Shown here piece by piece: positions 11,100-22,375 of a stretch of DNA of 64,000 nucleotides. Source of the DNA: Wurfbainia villosa (taxonomy: Eukaryota; Streptophyta; Magnoliopsida; Zingiberales; Zingiberaceae); NCBI GenBank assembly GCA_025175895.1, contig CM046000.1:42444720-42508719 (forward strand). The letters run 5' to 3'. Position numbers and translations under genes: made by a program. Under the pieces are notes generated by a model that saw only the letters and a program-made list of their open reading frames with translations, was not told where the DNA came from and made no database searches. Positions within the stretch are counted from its first letter, which is position 1. Each line of letters opens with the position of its first letter.

Positions 11100-12342
11100 T
11101 GTTAGGGCAATCAACCCATGTGATATGGTTTTGATGTGTGTGGCAAAGGGTTTAAGTTAGGATGATTGGATTTGATATGTGCGTTGGAGTCTTGCAAAAC
11201 TTAGTAATTTGCACATGGAGCTTAGGCAAGTGTCACCACTCACAACCTCGTGCTTGAGTCGGAGAAGGAGCACTGCAGAGTCGTGCGCTTGATGCTGCCA
11301 AGGGACCGCCGGACGAGATTAATTAAAGCAAAGCCAAGGAAGCATACTTCGAGGGCAAGAGACGTGAAGGAGCATTGCAGAGTCGTGCGCTTGATGTTGC
11401 CGAGGGATGTGGTCGCGAACAAAGAGAGCTTCGATGAGGGACTTCAAGTTAGATGAGAGAATGAGTGAATTGTAAGTAGCTCATTAGGTGAACTTGGCCG
11501 AATGGCTGAGTGTCGGAGACTCGACTGTAAGGGTTGAGGTTTACCCGACCACCGGAAGCTCAAATGGATGTTAAGTTTGAGTTTTACGTGGCACCAGTCG
11601 ACTTCCATGACAAGGCAATTGACTGATCTAAGTTGATCGACAATCGACTAGTGTGACTGATGAGTCAAGTCGACATCAGTCGACTGCTAAGGGGAAGGAG
11701 TCGACTAATAGCACAGTGCACGGGCACAGAAGCTAGTTGAGCACGCAGGTCACTCGACTGGAAGTCAACATCAGTCGACTGATGATATCATCCGTCGACT
11801 GATCATCCGACTATTGGAGAAATAGTCGCGGATCCCACGAATCCGGTCTGGTCAGTAGCCGTTGGAGTCGACATCAGTCGACTGATAGTGTACAATGGGA
11901 AGAATTTCCTCCTCTCTATAAAAAGAGAGGGTGCGGGATTTTATATTCGTAATGCTGATGCTCTTAACATCCTACTATTGCCCCACAAAGCTTAAACTCC
12001 TTCTTCTAGTTTTCTTTCACATCTATTGTAAAAGAAGAAGTGTTCTTGAGTTGTAAAGGTTTACCTCCACCTTGGTTGGGCTAAAGGGAGAGACCAATAG
12101 TGGATTGGTTTCGGAGTGATTCACCGGAGATGAATCAGACTGTGGATTAGCGACGAGGCCGTGAACTATGTTACATTGTTTTGTTAGCATTGTTTATCTT
12201 TTTGATTTGTTCTTAATTGTCTTTGTTTTATATTTTCCACTTGCGCTAATGTTAATAGTAGATGATTAAGAACGAATTCCGCTTATACAATGAAAGAGGG
12301 CTATTAACCCCCCCCCTCTTGCCGGCCAACAACGTTCCTACA
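11100..12342 (+). repeat. 3' LTR of TR-GAG-1
   Basis: 1243 bp, TGTTAGGG to CCTACA. The U3 holds at least eight CAGTCGACTG or half-site relatives between 11596 and 11885, directly before TATAAAAA at 11917-11924. A C-tract followed by TCTTGCCGGCC lies 30 bp before the end. The TSD TCACT follows at 12343-12347. Confidence 0.9.
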
Positions 12343-12476
12343 TCACTGAGCATCAACTTAGCTTAAACACTTCCTACACACTTAACACAGCTCATGAGAG
12401 AACAATAACAGCTTAACTTTGAACCTTTGTCATAATCAAAACCTAGGTTCGATAATCTGATGCCCCTACACCAACA

Positions 12477-13519
12477 GGAGGCTCATAACGGGGAGAGAGG
12501 AAGCGACTCAAAGATCGGAATCTACGCTCTAATGCCTTGGAGAACAACACGAGTACTACATTTATTATTGAACATCTTTTCATTGTAATGATTCTCTTTA
12601 TGATGCCTTATGTTTGTTCTCATCTATTCATCGAGTAGACACTTCGATTCTAGGATTAGAGAGTAGCCTATCTTGATTTGTAAATAGTATATTGCAATGA
12701 ATCCTTGTTTGCTTGAACTGTTTTTGATTGCTATATATTTATGCTTTCTTCTTATTCTATGATATGAGTAAAAGCACTAGGTCATATTTTAGAGGTATGG
12801 GGAAGGACCGAAAGGAGAAGCCAGTCCTCCGAGCCATAGAGACCTGAGATGTGGGGTAATCGATTATGAGTGTGGCGTTACTCTGCTAGGGTTCTCGTGA
12901 CAGGTTCCCTATGTGACCAAGGTTACCCCACAAGTAGATTGATTCACCACGAGGACACATAGGTATCATAGAACCTAATGAACCTATCTTAGTAGAAGGG
13001 CCAAAGTAGGAGAAATTAACTCTAGAAGGGTTGTAGGATCCTATGACAGGGGGCTTCCCAAAGATAGCAACACCCTAAGCTCTGATGATCTGAAAGGTAA
13101 ACTTGGCCAGGAATAGGGTAATCTGGTGTAGTTCCAAAAGAACATGTCACATAAAATAGGATATCCTAACTACATGATTTACCATTGAGAGTTAGGAGAA
13201 AGAAATATGTTTATATTCATTTAGGTGAAACTGAAATCCTAGAATTCTTTTAGGAACTTTTAACCTACCTTCGCTTTCTCCGAGCGACATCGTAATTGAG
13301 TTAGGACCGTAATCTACCTTGTACACTTGACTAGCAAAATATTTCATTCCAAACAAACAAAATTCACTGGACAACCGATACTTGAATCACAGTTTCCCTG
13401 GGATCGATATCTTTATTACTTGATAACATCCATGCACTTACGAGCATTGAGCACAAGTGCGCGCTTCGAGTCCTTGATGATTCCCGTCGGAGATTTGAGA
13501 GTCGCGCTTGTGTGCATCA
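12477..13519 (+). repeat. 3' part of a Ty3/gypsy (Tat/Athila-type) LTR, copy S2
   Basis: Homologue of 2265-3348 with the same GGAGGCTCA start after a family B LTR and the same GCATCA end. About 45 bp are deleted near 12775. No primer site follows; the sequence changes to unrelated DNA at 13520, as expected for an outer LTR end. The short frames at 13192-13758 cross this boundary and are not credible genes. Confidence 0.72.
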
Positions 13520-13809
13520 ATGGCAAGGGTCCATCCCTTTTAAGAGGGAATAAAATAGAAACTAGGGAGATGGGAGAGGGGAGAGGGGTCTTTTTTTTGG
13601 GAGAAGAGGAGGGGGGCTCCTTTTGGGAAAGTTGGATCCACGTGGTCCGGGAGGAGGCTCCCTTGCTGGGTTGCCATCTTCATCTTCTCTTCCGAGTAGC
13701 ATCCTCTATTCCTCTACTACGAGTGCTCCGTTTCTTACTATTCCTCAATGATAACTAACCTTCCATCATTTCCCCTAACCTCTATTTCCTCCACTAAGGT
13801 TTCTTCTAG
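13520..13809. other. Unassigned interval between two LTRs
   Basis: About 290 bp with purine-rich G/A tracts (13558-13640), then pyrimidine-rich DNA. I see no gene, primer site or terminal repeat in it. It may be old flanking DNA between the S2 LTR and the Tat-like LTR, or part of either. Confidence 0.4.
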
Positions 13810-15532
13810 GTGTCTGATGTGGTTGATCTTCAAGCTGACGTTCATCATCAAGTAGAAAAAATATCGATCCCACACGGACTGGTCAAGTACCGGATATGAG
13901 AGATGGAAGATTTCCTAAAAGAATCAGAAGTGGATGAGTCGATAAAAGAAAATACAATCGAACAGATTGAAAGATATGATAGAGAATAATCCTAGGATTT
14001 CAGTTTCACTACTATGGCTATTATCTTAGCAGTTCTCTATTATATCGATGTGTATTTTTGAAGGAAATTTATCTAAAGTTATCGGATGTCTCTTCCGAGA
14101 GCAACCTGATGTATTCACCTAACTTGGTTTCTACTTTCACAATGTTAGATCATAGAAGGAACTTGTTCGCAATATGGGCACCTATCACGAATCCTAGCAG
14201 ATCCATTCGAGAACTACCACTTATTACTTAAAGGAACCAAGGTTAGATAAATTTGTATGTTCAAGGATAAGTCATGGAACCCTCATGAGGTCCTAATATC
14301 TTTCGAGATATTCATGCGTAGTTGACCTTGTTTACAACATGTTTATTTGTCATGAATACCTTGGCGGATCAATCTAGGTGAAAGCCCTTAATTGTATTAA
14401 TTTCGAACGATTAATTTAGGTCCTCGAGAAGTTCTAATAGCTCTTAAGGCATTCATGCGTAGATGACCTTGTTCGTAACATTGGTATTTGTCATGAATAC
14501 CACGATGGATCAATCAAGGTTAAAGGCCTTAATTGCCTTAAATCCTCATGATTAGTTTAGGTCCTTGAGAGGTTCTAATAGCTCTTGAGCTATTCACACG
14601 TAGCTGACCTTGTTCATAGCATGGGTACATGTGACGAGCACCCCGGTGGATCAATCTAGGTGAAAACCTTCAATAACTTTAGCTCCTCATGATTAATTTT
14701 ACAAAATCGAAATTAGCAGAAACATGCGAATTGGTGATCAGTGAACTCGCAAGATAAACCATACGCCCCATAAAACAAATTCAAGAAGTCCACAATCAAT
14801 AAAAAAGAGTTATAACAATCCAAGATGAATGAACAAAGAGATACTCCCTCATCCTAAGATACAAGACTACTCTATAAAGGAGTTACAAAATATAGACGAT
14901 AGAAAAGAAAGAATTAACCCGGCTTCCTATGCTTTGACTGTTTTGTCCTCAGCAGCTCCCCAAGATAGATCGTTGTCACTGATCTTCGCATCCTCGACCA
15001 TCAGCCTCCTCTTAGGGTTTGCTTTGGCTCCTCTTCTTGATAATGCATTTGATGATCATTGCAAGAGGCTTAGGGGTTTTTATATAATTTTGGAGGTGAA
15101 AAAGTGGTTATTTTGGAGAAGAAATCGTGAGTTGGTTTGATTTACAAGGGCTGATTATAGCATGACACAATCGTGCAAATTGGCACTGCCCGGGCATGCT
15201 GAAACTTTTCGCAACCGTGGGCTAAAAATTTGTCTGACAAGACCATGCCAAATGTCATATCTAGGATGTGTCAAGCGCTGGAGAGGTTGGTACGTCTCCA
15301 TTTTCACCCTATTTGCTCATGTGTCCATGTGGATTTCCTCCATGACTTGATTATGCCTACTTTTATCTTGATTTATGCCCTTATGAGAATAAAAACATGA
15401 AAATCACAGTTATCTAAACTAAAAATGCAACATAAAAGTAAATGCTATGTTGTATGCATGATATGTGAATTAAATACTATATAAACATGGTAAATAATCC
15501 CTGAAAGATGTGTATAATTTACACTCATCACA
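13810..15532 (-). repeat. Tat-like Ty3/gypsy 3' LTR, minus strand
   Basis: In minus orientation the LTR starts TGATGAGTGTAAATT at 15532, immediately after a G-rich polypurine tract (15533-15546). That fixes the orientation and the outer end of the internal region. The left boundary near 13810 is approximate. It contains an internal tandem array (14289-14700). A 103-codon frame at 14829-15140 lies inside the LTR and shows no recognisable domain. The matching 5' LTR and pol are not in the window. Confidence 0.6.
14289..14700 (-). repeat. Tandem repeat, three units of about 130-141 bp
   Basis: Units start at about 14289, 14419 and 14560 with GGTCC(T/C). Each carries ATTCA(T/C)(G/A)CGTAG, GACCTTGTT and GGATCAATC in the same order. 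A weaker partial unit lies near 14150-14230. The array is inside the Tat-like LTR. Confidence 0.75.
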
Positions 15533-15546
15533 CCCCCAAACTTAAA
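15533..15546 (-). other. Polypurine tract of the Tat-like element
   Basis: On the minus strand this reads AAGTTTGGGGGTG, directly before the TGATGAG LTR start. It primes plus-strand DNA in Ty3/gypsy elements. Confidence 0.65.
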
Positions 15547-16395
15547 CTTTTGCTTGTCCTCAAGCCAAGAAAAAGAAAAAACTATGAGTGAGAATCATTT
15601 ATATCAAAAACTAAACTTTTTCTCATTTACTTTGGTAAGTTTGTTGAGAACTTATCTTAAGGCTTTAATCCATGATTATAGTCTTATGGATTCCTTCCAT
15701 GTGGATAAGCATGCAAGTCCCTTGTGTAGTGTTTGTCCAATGACTCCAAGGCTTTGAACACCAATCCATACTTATGTGCCTTCTTTCATGTTCATCACAT
15801 CTCCAGCATAAAGATACTTACCTACCAATATGCTTGGATCGTTCCTTCACTATCATACTTCGTCTCAAAGGAGCACTCAAGCTTAGGAGAAGAAGAGTAA
15901 GAAATGAACATTGAATATTTTCCCAGTAACTAGTTAGTCTCAAAGGGGCACTCTAATAGGTGTTTCTCCGGTAGGTACTTGGTCTTAAAGGGGTACTTTA
16001 ATAATATTTAATCTTTTCTTTTTCTCTTTTTTTTTACTCACTTTTTTAAAGACTCTTTTTCCTATTTTAACTTTTTTTCTCTTTTTTTTTTAGACTTTTT
16101 TTCTACTCATGTTTTTTCAAACTTCTTAGATGAGTTTTTCTCCACTAAGTGTTGTGAAAGTATCTATGGAAATTTGAGTACTAGTCCAGTATAATAAACC
16201 TAGCTTTCTTGGATACCTCTACCCTAGTAGTCATGTTATAAGTGAAACAGGATTCTTCAAAAGTTCACTAGTCTAACTAATTTAAGTTTATATCACCATT
16301 GAAAAAAATAATCAACTATCATAAAGATACGAGTAGAAAAATGCAAAAAAATATTTAAACATGATGAAACATGTTATAAAATGCAGATAATGTAA
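15547..16395. other. 3' untranslated flank of the Tat-like element
   Basis: T-rich noncoding DNA with long T runs near 16000-16120 and repeats of GTCTCAAAGGGGCACT (about 15855, 15932, 15985). It resembles the region between the extra ORFs and the 3' LTR of Tat-type elements. No gene is visible. Confidence 0.5.
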
Positions 16396-16531
16396 AACTC
16401 TTTGGGTGAACTGACTAATGCCCTATCATTCATCAAGACTATAGAAACAACCCGCAATTCCCCCGACACCCAGTTGGATTACCTTTCTTCTTTGAATTCT
16501 GAAATCTTTGGAGATATTCTAGAGTTAGTAA
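16396..16531 (+). pseudogene. 5' part of an interrupted unknown ORF (antisense to Tat-like element)
   Basis: An open plus-strand frame begins after a TAA at 16393-16395 and runs to the C-1 insertion point. When C-1 and one copy of its target duplication (AGTAA/AGTCA) are removed, it continues in frame at 24612 and ends at TAA 24932-24934. No ATG is evident, so the true start lies upstream or is lost. I do not recognise the product. Its position between the 3' LTR and the missing pol of a minus-strand Tat-like element, on the opposite strand, fits the extra antisense ORFs known in that lineage; that is inference. Confidence 0.55.
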
Positions 16532-17317
16532 TGTTGGGTTTCCGGCACCGCGGCGAGTGTGTGTTCGAACATGTTTAGTAAACATGTGCACAGCGGAAGG
16601 AATAAAATAATAAATCTAATTTATTACAACACACACATCACACGCATGCATAGTACAACATGTGTATACATAACTGTAAATTCAAATTTTGCAATAAAAG
16701 GAAATTTATACTACGTATACCTGACGTATCACGTGTAGCGGGAAAGGCATCAATCGGAACGATTCTCGCTAGAATCATCTCTATCCGTATCCACGCCGAG
16801 TATCTTCGAGATGACTTCACAAAGTCACGTGCCTCGTCTTCGTACGGGTTACTAGCCTCGTGTTGAAGACGATGTGATCGAGAGAAGATCACGATCTGAA
16901 TCAAAATTCGGATCCAAAACGAGTCCTCAAAAACTCGCTTCTCCGGAGAGGTATTCATCAACCGTTTAACGAATCCTTCGTCCTCCACCTATGAGGATTA
17001 CCGGAGATCGAATCCCCGGTAAGGAAGGCACTGTCAGAGCTCCAAACGTCGTCCAAACAACGCTCCGACACAAAGTAAACAAGCTGTCCAGAAAACTGGA
17101 CAGCTTTGTTGGAGGAGTTAGCGCCGGCCAAAGGGAAGAGGACCAGCTAGTCCTTGGTCACCGGAGCCAAGGAGGGTCTCCGGAGGATCACCGGCAGTAG
17201 CAAGTTGCCGGCAGCAGCAGGTGGTTGTCCAGCGGCAAGGAGGTGGCAGCAGCTCCATGAAGTTGGCGGCAACACCATGTTGGGCGGCAACACCATGTTG
17301 GGTGGCAACAACAAAAG
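16532..17317 (-). repeat. Truncated 3' LTR of C-1
   Basis: Matches the R/U5 part of the 5' LTR at 22376-24606 up to GGCAACAACAAAAG, then switches to RNase H coding sequence. A local duplication of an 18-bp unit (GGCAACACCATGTTGGGC type) is at 17265-17305. The short ORFs in this block are LTR shadows. Confidence 0.85.
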
Positions 17318-20300
17318 ATGAACTTCTTGATCCAAACCGCTTCCTTTGCTGCTTCCAAAGCTGCAATGTATTCTGCCTTAGTGGAAGAATCCACTATAGT
17401 GTCAAGCTTGGAACCTTTCCAACTTATTGTGCTTCCATTCCAGGTGAATACATACCCAGACTGAGACACGAAATCATCCTTATTTGTCTGGAGATGGCAT
17501 CCGTATACCCATGTATCACCATGTACCCTTCTCCATATATTAGGAACGCATCCTTAGTTCTTCTTAAGTACTTAAGGATCGTCTTAACAGTCACCCAATG
17601 ATCCATTCCTGGATTAGACTGGTATTTACTCGTGACACTCAGAGCATACGATACATCGGGCCTCGTACATAACATAGCATACATGATAGATCATATTGCG
17701 GATGCATAGGGAATCTTACTCATGTAAATCCTCTTGTCTTCTATGCGCGGACACATAGACTTCGAAAGGTGTACCCCATGCCTGATGGGTAGGAAACCTT
17801 TCTTGGATTCCGACATGCTAAACCTCTTTAGCCCTCGGTCTATATATGTAGACTGTGAAAGACCAAGCAACCGTTTCGATCTATCTCTATAGATTTTAAT
17901 CTCAAGGATGTAGGTTGCTTCTCCCAGGTCTTTCATGGAGAATGTCTTAGATAATCAAATCTTAACTGACTGTAAGACTAAAACATCGTCTCCCATAAGT
18001 AATATGTCATCGACATACAATACTAGGAACACGACTGCACTCCCACTAACCTTCTTGTACACACAAGGTTCGTCTGGATTTTGTGAGAAATCAAACTTTT
18101 TGATTGTCTCATCAAAATGAATATTCCAGCTCCTGGATGCTTGCTTCAATCCATATATGGACCGTCGCAATTTGCATACCTTGGTTTTATCAACCGATGT
18201 GAAACCCTCAGGTTGTATCATATACACATTCTCGAGCAGGTTTCCATTAAGGAAATTATTTTTACATCCATCTGTCATATCTCATAATCATAATGAGCCG
18301 CTATGGCCAGGAGCATTCGAATGGATTTAAGCATAGCTACAGGCGAATAGGTTTCGTCATAATCAACACCTTTCTTTTGACGATATCCTTTCGCCACTAA
18401 TCTAGCTTTATAGGTAATCACATTACCATCCATGTCGGTTTTCTTCTTGAAAACCCACTTGCACCCTGTAGGCTTGATGCCTTCAGGTGGGTCAACCATG
18501 TTCCAAACTTGGTTTTCATACATGGAATCCATTTCCGACTTCATGGCATCAAGCCACTTATCCCTTTATGAACTTGTCAACACTTCTTCATAACTGGTAG
18601 GCTTCTCATTATCAATGAGTAACACGTCGTTCGATTGACTTACGAGAAATCCATATCTCTCAGGAATGTTGCGTGTTCTACTAGATCTACGAAGATGTGG
18701 TGTTTCAATAGGTCCAGCCGATTGCTCATCACTATGAGTTATCGGCTGTTGTGCTTCACCAGGTATCTCATCAATGTCTATTTGAGTCTCTCGAGCCTCC
18801 TCAAGCTCGATGACACTCCCACTGTTTTCTTGCAAGAGAAACTCTTTCTCTAGAAACACAGCATGCCTTGAAACAAATACCTTTTGTTCCACAAGATGAT
18901 GGAATTGGTAACCCCTTGTTTCTTAGGGTATCCAATAAATAGACATTTATCAGACTTAGCATCCAATTTGTCTAATATAGTCTGCTTCACATAAGCAGGA
19001 TAACCCCATATCTTCAAGTAAGATACATGAGGCTTCTTACTATTCCATATCTCATATGGAGTAGTGGAGACTACCTTGGTTGGCATTCTGTTTAACAAGT
19101 AAACAGTTGTCTGAAGTGCATAGCCCCAAAAGGACTTGGAAAGATTCGCATGATTCATCATTGACCTGACTATGTCCAACAAGGTCCAGTTACGCCTCTC
19201 AGATACACCATTATGCTGTGGTGTATATGGCGGAGTCCATTGAGACAATATACCATTGTCTCTTAGATAATCAAGAAACTCTTGACTTAAGTATTCACCA
19301 CCTCGATCCAATCGAAGTATTTTAATACTCTTGTCATGTTGTTTCTCTACTTCATTTCTGAATTCTTTGAACCTTTCAAAGGCTTCAGACTTGTGTTTCA
19401 TCAAGAACACATACCCAAATCGTGAGTGATCATCGGTGAAGGTAATGAAGTAGCTATAGCCTCCTAAAGTTTGAGTTGACATAGGTCCACATACATCAGT
19501 ATGTATTAGACCTAGCAACTCTCCCACTCGTTCACCTTTTCCTGTAAAAGGTAACTTAGTCATCTTGCCTTTTAAGCATGATTCGCATGTATCGTATGAA
19601 TCCAATTCAAACGATTCCAGAATTCCACATTGGTGTAATTCGGACATGCGTTTCTTGCTTGCATGGCCAAGATGACAATGCCACATGTAGGAGTCAAATT
19701 GATTATCCTTTCGAGCATGCTTGTTGCTCGTTTTGATATTGAAAATGTCACTGGATACATCCAACGTATAAATACCATTGCTCAAAGTTCCAGTTCCATA
19801 AAGTACGCCATTCAAAGTTATATAACAACAATTATTACTAAACGTCAAATGGTAATCATTTTTATTTAAACAAGAAATAGAAATGATGTTCTTTATCAAC
19901 GAAGGAACATAAAAGCAATTGTCCAGTTCTAAGACAAGTCTTGTAGGGAGTTTCAATAAATACGTTCCGATAGCGAGTGCAGCAACCTTTGCTCCATTCC
20001 CAACATGTAAATTTGACTCTCCCTTAACGAGTCTTCTTCTATTCCTTAGCCCATATATGTCATTACATATATGTGAGCCACACCCAGTATCCAATATCCA
20101 GGTGTCTGAGGAAATATAATGACAATCAATAACAAATATATCTGAAGAAGATAGGGCATCTGATGCCTTTTTATTCTTCACGGACTCAAGATAAATCTTA
20201 TAGTTTCTTCGCCAATGGCCCTCCTTGCCATAATGATAGCAAGTGTCCTTTTGAGCTGGTTCTGCCTTTTTAGCCTTTTTCTTCTTCTTCTTCTGCTGTT

Positions 20301-20796
20301 CCTTTGACTTCCTCTTAGAACCTTTCTTTGAGGAATCAACTAATAGCACCGTCCCCTGCTCATGCTTCTCAAAAGGCTCCACAGTCTTCATCATGTTGAG
20401 CAGTACCACAGATGAACCTTCTTGCATCTCAGAGGTGAAGAGGAGCTTGGAGACTTCGAACGTTTCGAATCTCACTTACTCATCAAACAACTCATAAAGA
20501 TGAAAGACTATGGTATGAGCATCCATATGCTCATGCTGCTTCCACATCTCAGCTACCATCATGGCTAGCATGATGCAACTCGCCATTTCAGAATCAGTCA
20601 CATGTTTCTGAGAGGCCAACAATTGGTCTAGAGTTGCATTGTCACTAGGACGGGCGGGAAGAGGCACTTCGAGAACATTTGCAAGCTTTTCAACCTTGAT
20701 AACAATTCTCAAGTTTCTAAGCCAGTCCAAGAAGTTCGGCCCAGTCAATTTATTCGAATCCAAAATGGAACGCAAATTCAAAGACATCATGATCAA
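17318..20796 (-). pseudogene. Copia gag-pol polyprotein of C-1, degenerate
   Basis: Order on the minus strand is gag, protease, integrase, reverse transcriptase, RNase H. Gag starts at 20796-20794. An in-frame TAA at 20478-20476 replaces the CAA seen at the same place in C-2. The zinc knuckle near 20250 has lost two of its Cys (both to Tyr). The protease motif DTGCGSH is at about 20085. The integrase zinc-binding HHCC (WHCHLGH...CESC) and the DDE core follow: DVCGP, DRGGEY, and Glu in GVSERRN. A frameshift near 18890 shifts to the RT N-terminal frame. RT carries the YVDDILL catalytic motif near 18030. A TGA/frame break near 18277 and others follow. RNase H retains STKAEYIAALEAAKEAVW (about 17380-17330) and is cut at 17318, where LTR begins. 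Confidence 0.9.
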
Positions 20797-21503
20797 TAGA
20801 TTAACTTAGAAATACAAAACGAGCATATATGAGAAAATGATTATAAAATGCATCAACATACATTTATAAATCCCATTCATTTTTTGAATTTCAAAAAACC
20901 CCAAAAATCACTTCGGGAAATCGTAGGTCCATCTCCGAATGGGCTGATATTCATCATAGATATGAACAACGTTGGAGAGAGTCCAACAAGCCATTCATAA
21001 CTACGATGGTAGGTATCAACTATACCGATTGCATATCACGTATATGCAACTATCACAATGTGCTATCAACTAATTGAATGTTCACACATACATCGGGTTG
21101 TTAACACATTAACAAGTATGCATCATATGCATAGCACCCAACTTCACCTCCCTTTACATCGACCTTGGAGAGAGTCCAACAAGCTGATGCTCCAGGTTAA
21201 AGCTAGCCCATTAATCGAGAAATAGTTTTAATATGGTTAGAGCGCATTCAACCAATTAGCCCAGCTTAGAGAGAGTCCAACAACCAAAGCTAACGATTGA
21301 CCTCTGACTCTTACAATATTAGTATTAAACTATTCCATGGTTTGAACATGTTCGGGTTCGAGCCGGGCTTGGAGAGAGTCCAACAACCCGAACAAGAAAT
21401 AGAACTCTGGTTCTAACCATATTAATGGAAGGTGTAGGCTTTAATATTGAGTTAGGGTTTTTATGTCTCATCCTCTTTGCATGCAAATAACTATTATATA
21501 CAT

Positions 21504-21786
21504 AGCCCCCAGGGCAACGCTGACGCAGTAAGCTTCGGTTCCTCCGCATACCGGTTCGATTCCTCGCACCGCTGCGAGAATAGCGATGCTCGATGTCCTT
21601 TCTGTGCAGCGTGGTCGGCCCATTGGCGTAGCATGGGTCCTAACGAAGCGGGCCGCGCGTCTCCTGATTTACCCTCGTTGACCGGTGGAGACTCTCGTTG
21701 AAGGCCTTGGGGCGGGGCCGGTCAGCCATCAGGATTAGTAGGGAAGAGAAATTGTACCTGATACCTGATGTAAATAAAAAAAATAT
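21504..21786 (+). mobile_element. SINE, tRNA-derived, in the C-1 leader
   Basis: A 283-bp GC-rich insertion with a good RNA polymerase III B box, GGTTCGATTCC, at 21553-21563, a weak A-box-like stretch near 21520-21535 and an A-rich 3' tail (TAAATAAAAAAAATAT). It is flanked by 12-bp direct duplications TATTATATACAT at 21492-21503 and 21787-21798. The homologous leader of C-2 (about 27995-28030) lacks it, giving an empty site. I do not recognise the family. Confidence 0.82.
21553..21563 (+). promoter_or_regulatory. Pol III B box of the SINE
   Basis: GGTTCGATTCC matches the B-box consensus GGTTCGANTCC found in tRNA genes and tRNA-derived SINEs. Confidence 0.75.
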
Positions 21787-22360
21787 TATTATATACATGG
21801 CATAGCATACATGGCATACATCTACAAGTCACGACACGCATGGCATAATGATATGCATCTAATGCAATTACATGGCATACAATTATGTCATGTACAAAAT
21901 TTCCTTATATGTCATAACTATTTATGGAAATAAAATATGTTTAAGATTTGATTCTCCAAATCAAATCATGATTAAATTAGGAAATAAATTTCCAAATCTA
22001 ATCACATTTTATTTGTGGAAATAGTTGATTAAGGAAAGTCAATTTAGGAAACCAATTTCCTAAATCATCAAAACTACTTATGGAAATATAATATTTAAAG
22101 ATTTGATTTCCCAAATCAAATCATGATTAAATTAGGATACAAATTTCCAAAATCTAATCAAATATTTTATATATGGAAAATATCAATTTCCATAAATACT
22201 TCCAACTTTCAAAAAGTAGAAGATTTCCATAAATACTTCTAGACTTTCCAAAATTGAAAATTTTCCATAAATACTTCTAACTTTTCAAAAGTAGAAAATT
22301 TCCATAAATATCATTATAACTATCGCAAAACAATTTTACGATTATGTCGAAACACAACCT

Positions 22361-22374
22361 GGGCTCTGATACCA
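22361..22374 (-). other. Primer binding site of C-1
   Basis: Minus strand TGGTATCAGAGCCC, a perfect copia tRNA-iMet-type site, one base inside the LTR end. Confidence 0.9.
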
Positions 22375-22375
22375 C

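Larger units (their letters stand above)
4701..12342 (+). mobile_element. TR-GAG-1: non-autonomous copia element with gag only
   Basis: A complete element with direct LTRs (4701-8064, interrupted, and 11100-12342), a tRNA-iMet-type primer site at 8067, a gag frame at 8126-9828 and a PPT at 11088-11099, flanked by TCACT duplications. Between gag and the 3' LTR lie 1.27 kb of AT-rich noncoding DNA, with no protease, integrase or reverse transcriptase. Gag-only elements with terminal repeats are known in plants as TR-GAG elements and depend on related autonomous copia elements for pol. Gag type and LTR style suggest a SIRE-like parent. Confidence 0.88.
3719..12476 (-). repeat. Family B LTR, second copy, split by TR-GAG-1
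   Basis: The LTR occupies 3719-4700 and 12348-12476, about 1.1 kb when the insertion is removed. It matches 1167-2264 along its length, with C-rich terminus at 3738, TATA-like TTTTATAGC near 4206 and CAGTCGACTG palindromes at 4320-4395. The inserted element 4701-12342 is flanked by the 5-bp duplication TCACT (4696-4700 and 12343-12347). No family B internal region flanks it, so it behaves as a solo LTR. Its right junction is identical to that of the copy at 1167-2264, but its left flank is not. Confidence 0.85.
20797..22360 (-). other. 5' leader of C-1 with four repeated mini-hairpins
   Basis: About 1.28 kb of untranslated leader once the SINE is removed. It carries four copies of a 15-nt element, TTGGACTCTCTCCAA on the minus strand, at 20972-20986, 21165-21179, 21266-21280 (one change) and 21369-21383. 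Each can fold as a 5-bp stem with loop CTCTC. The part nearest the LTR (21800-22340) is AT-rich with repeated AATTTCCATAAATA-type units. Confidence 0.75.

Noticed and set aside
13327..13758. 143-codon ORF
   Set aside because: Crosses the end of the S2 LTR at 13519 into unrelated DNA, so it cannot be an ancestral gene.
14829..15140. 103-codon ORF
   Set aside because: Inside a Tat-like LTR, no domain, no support from a second copy.
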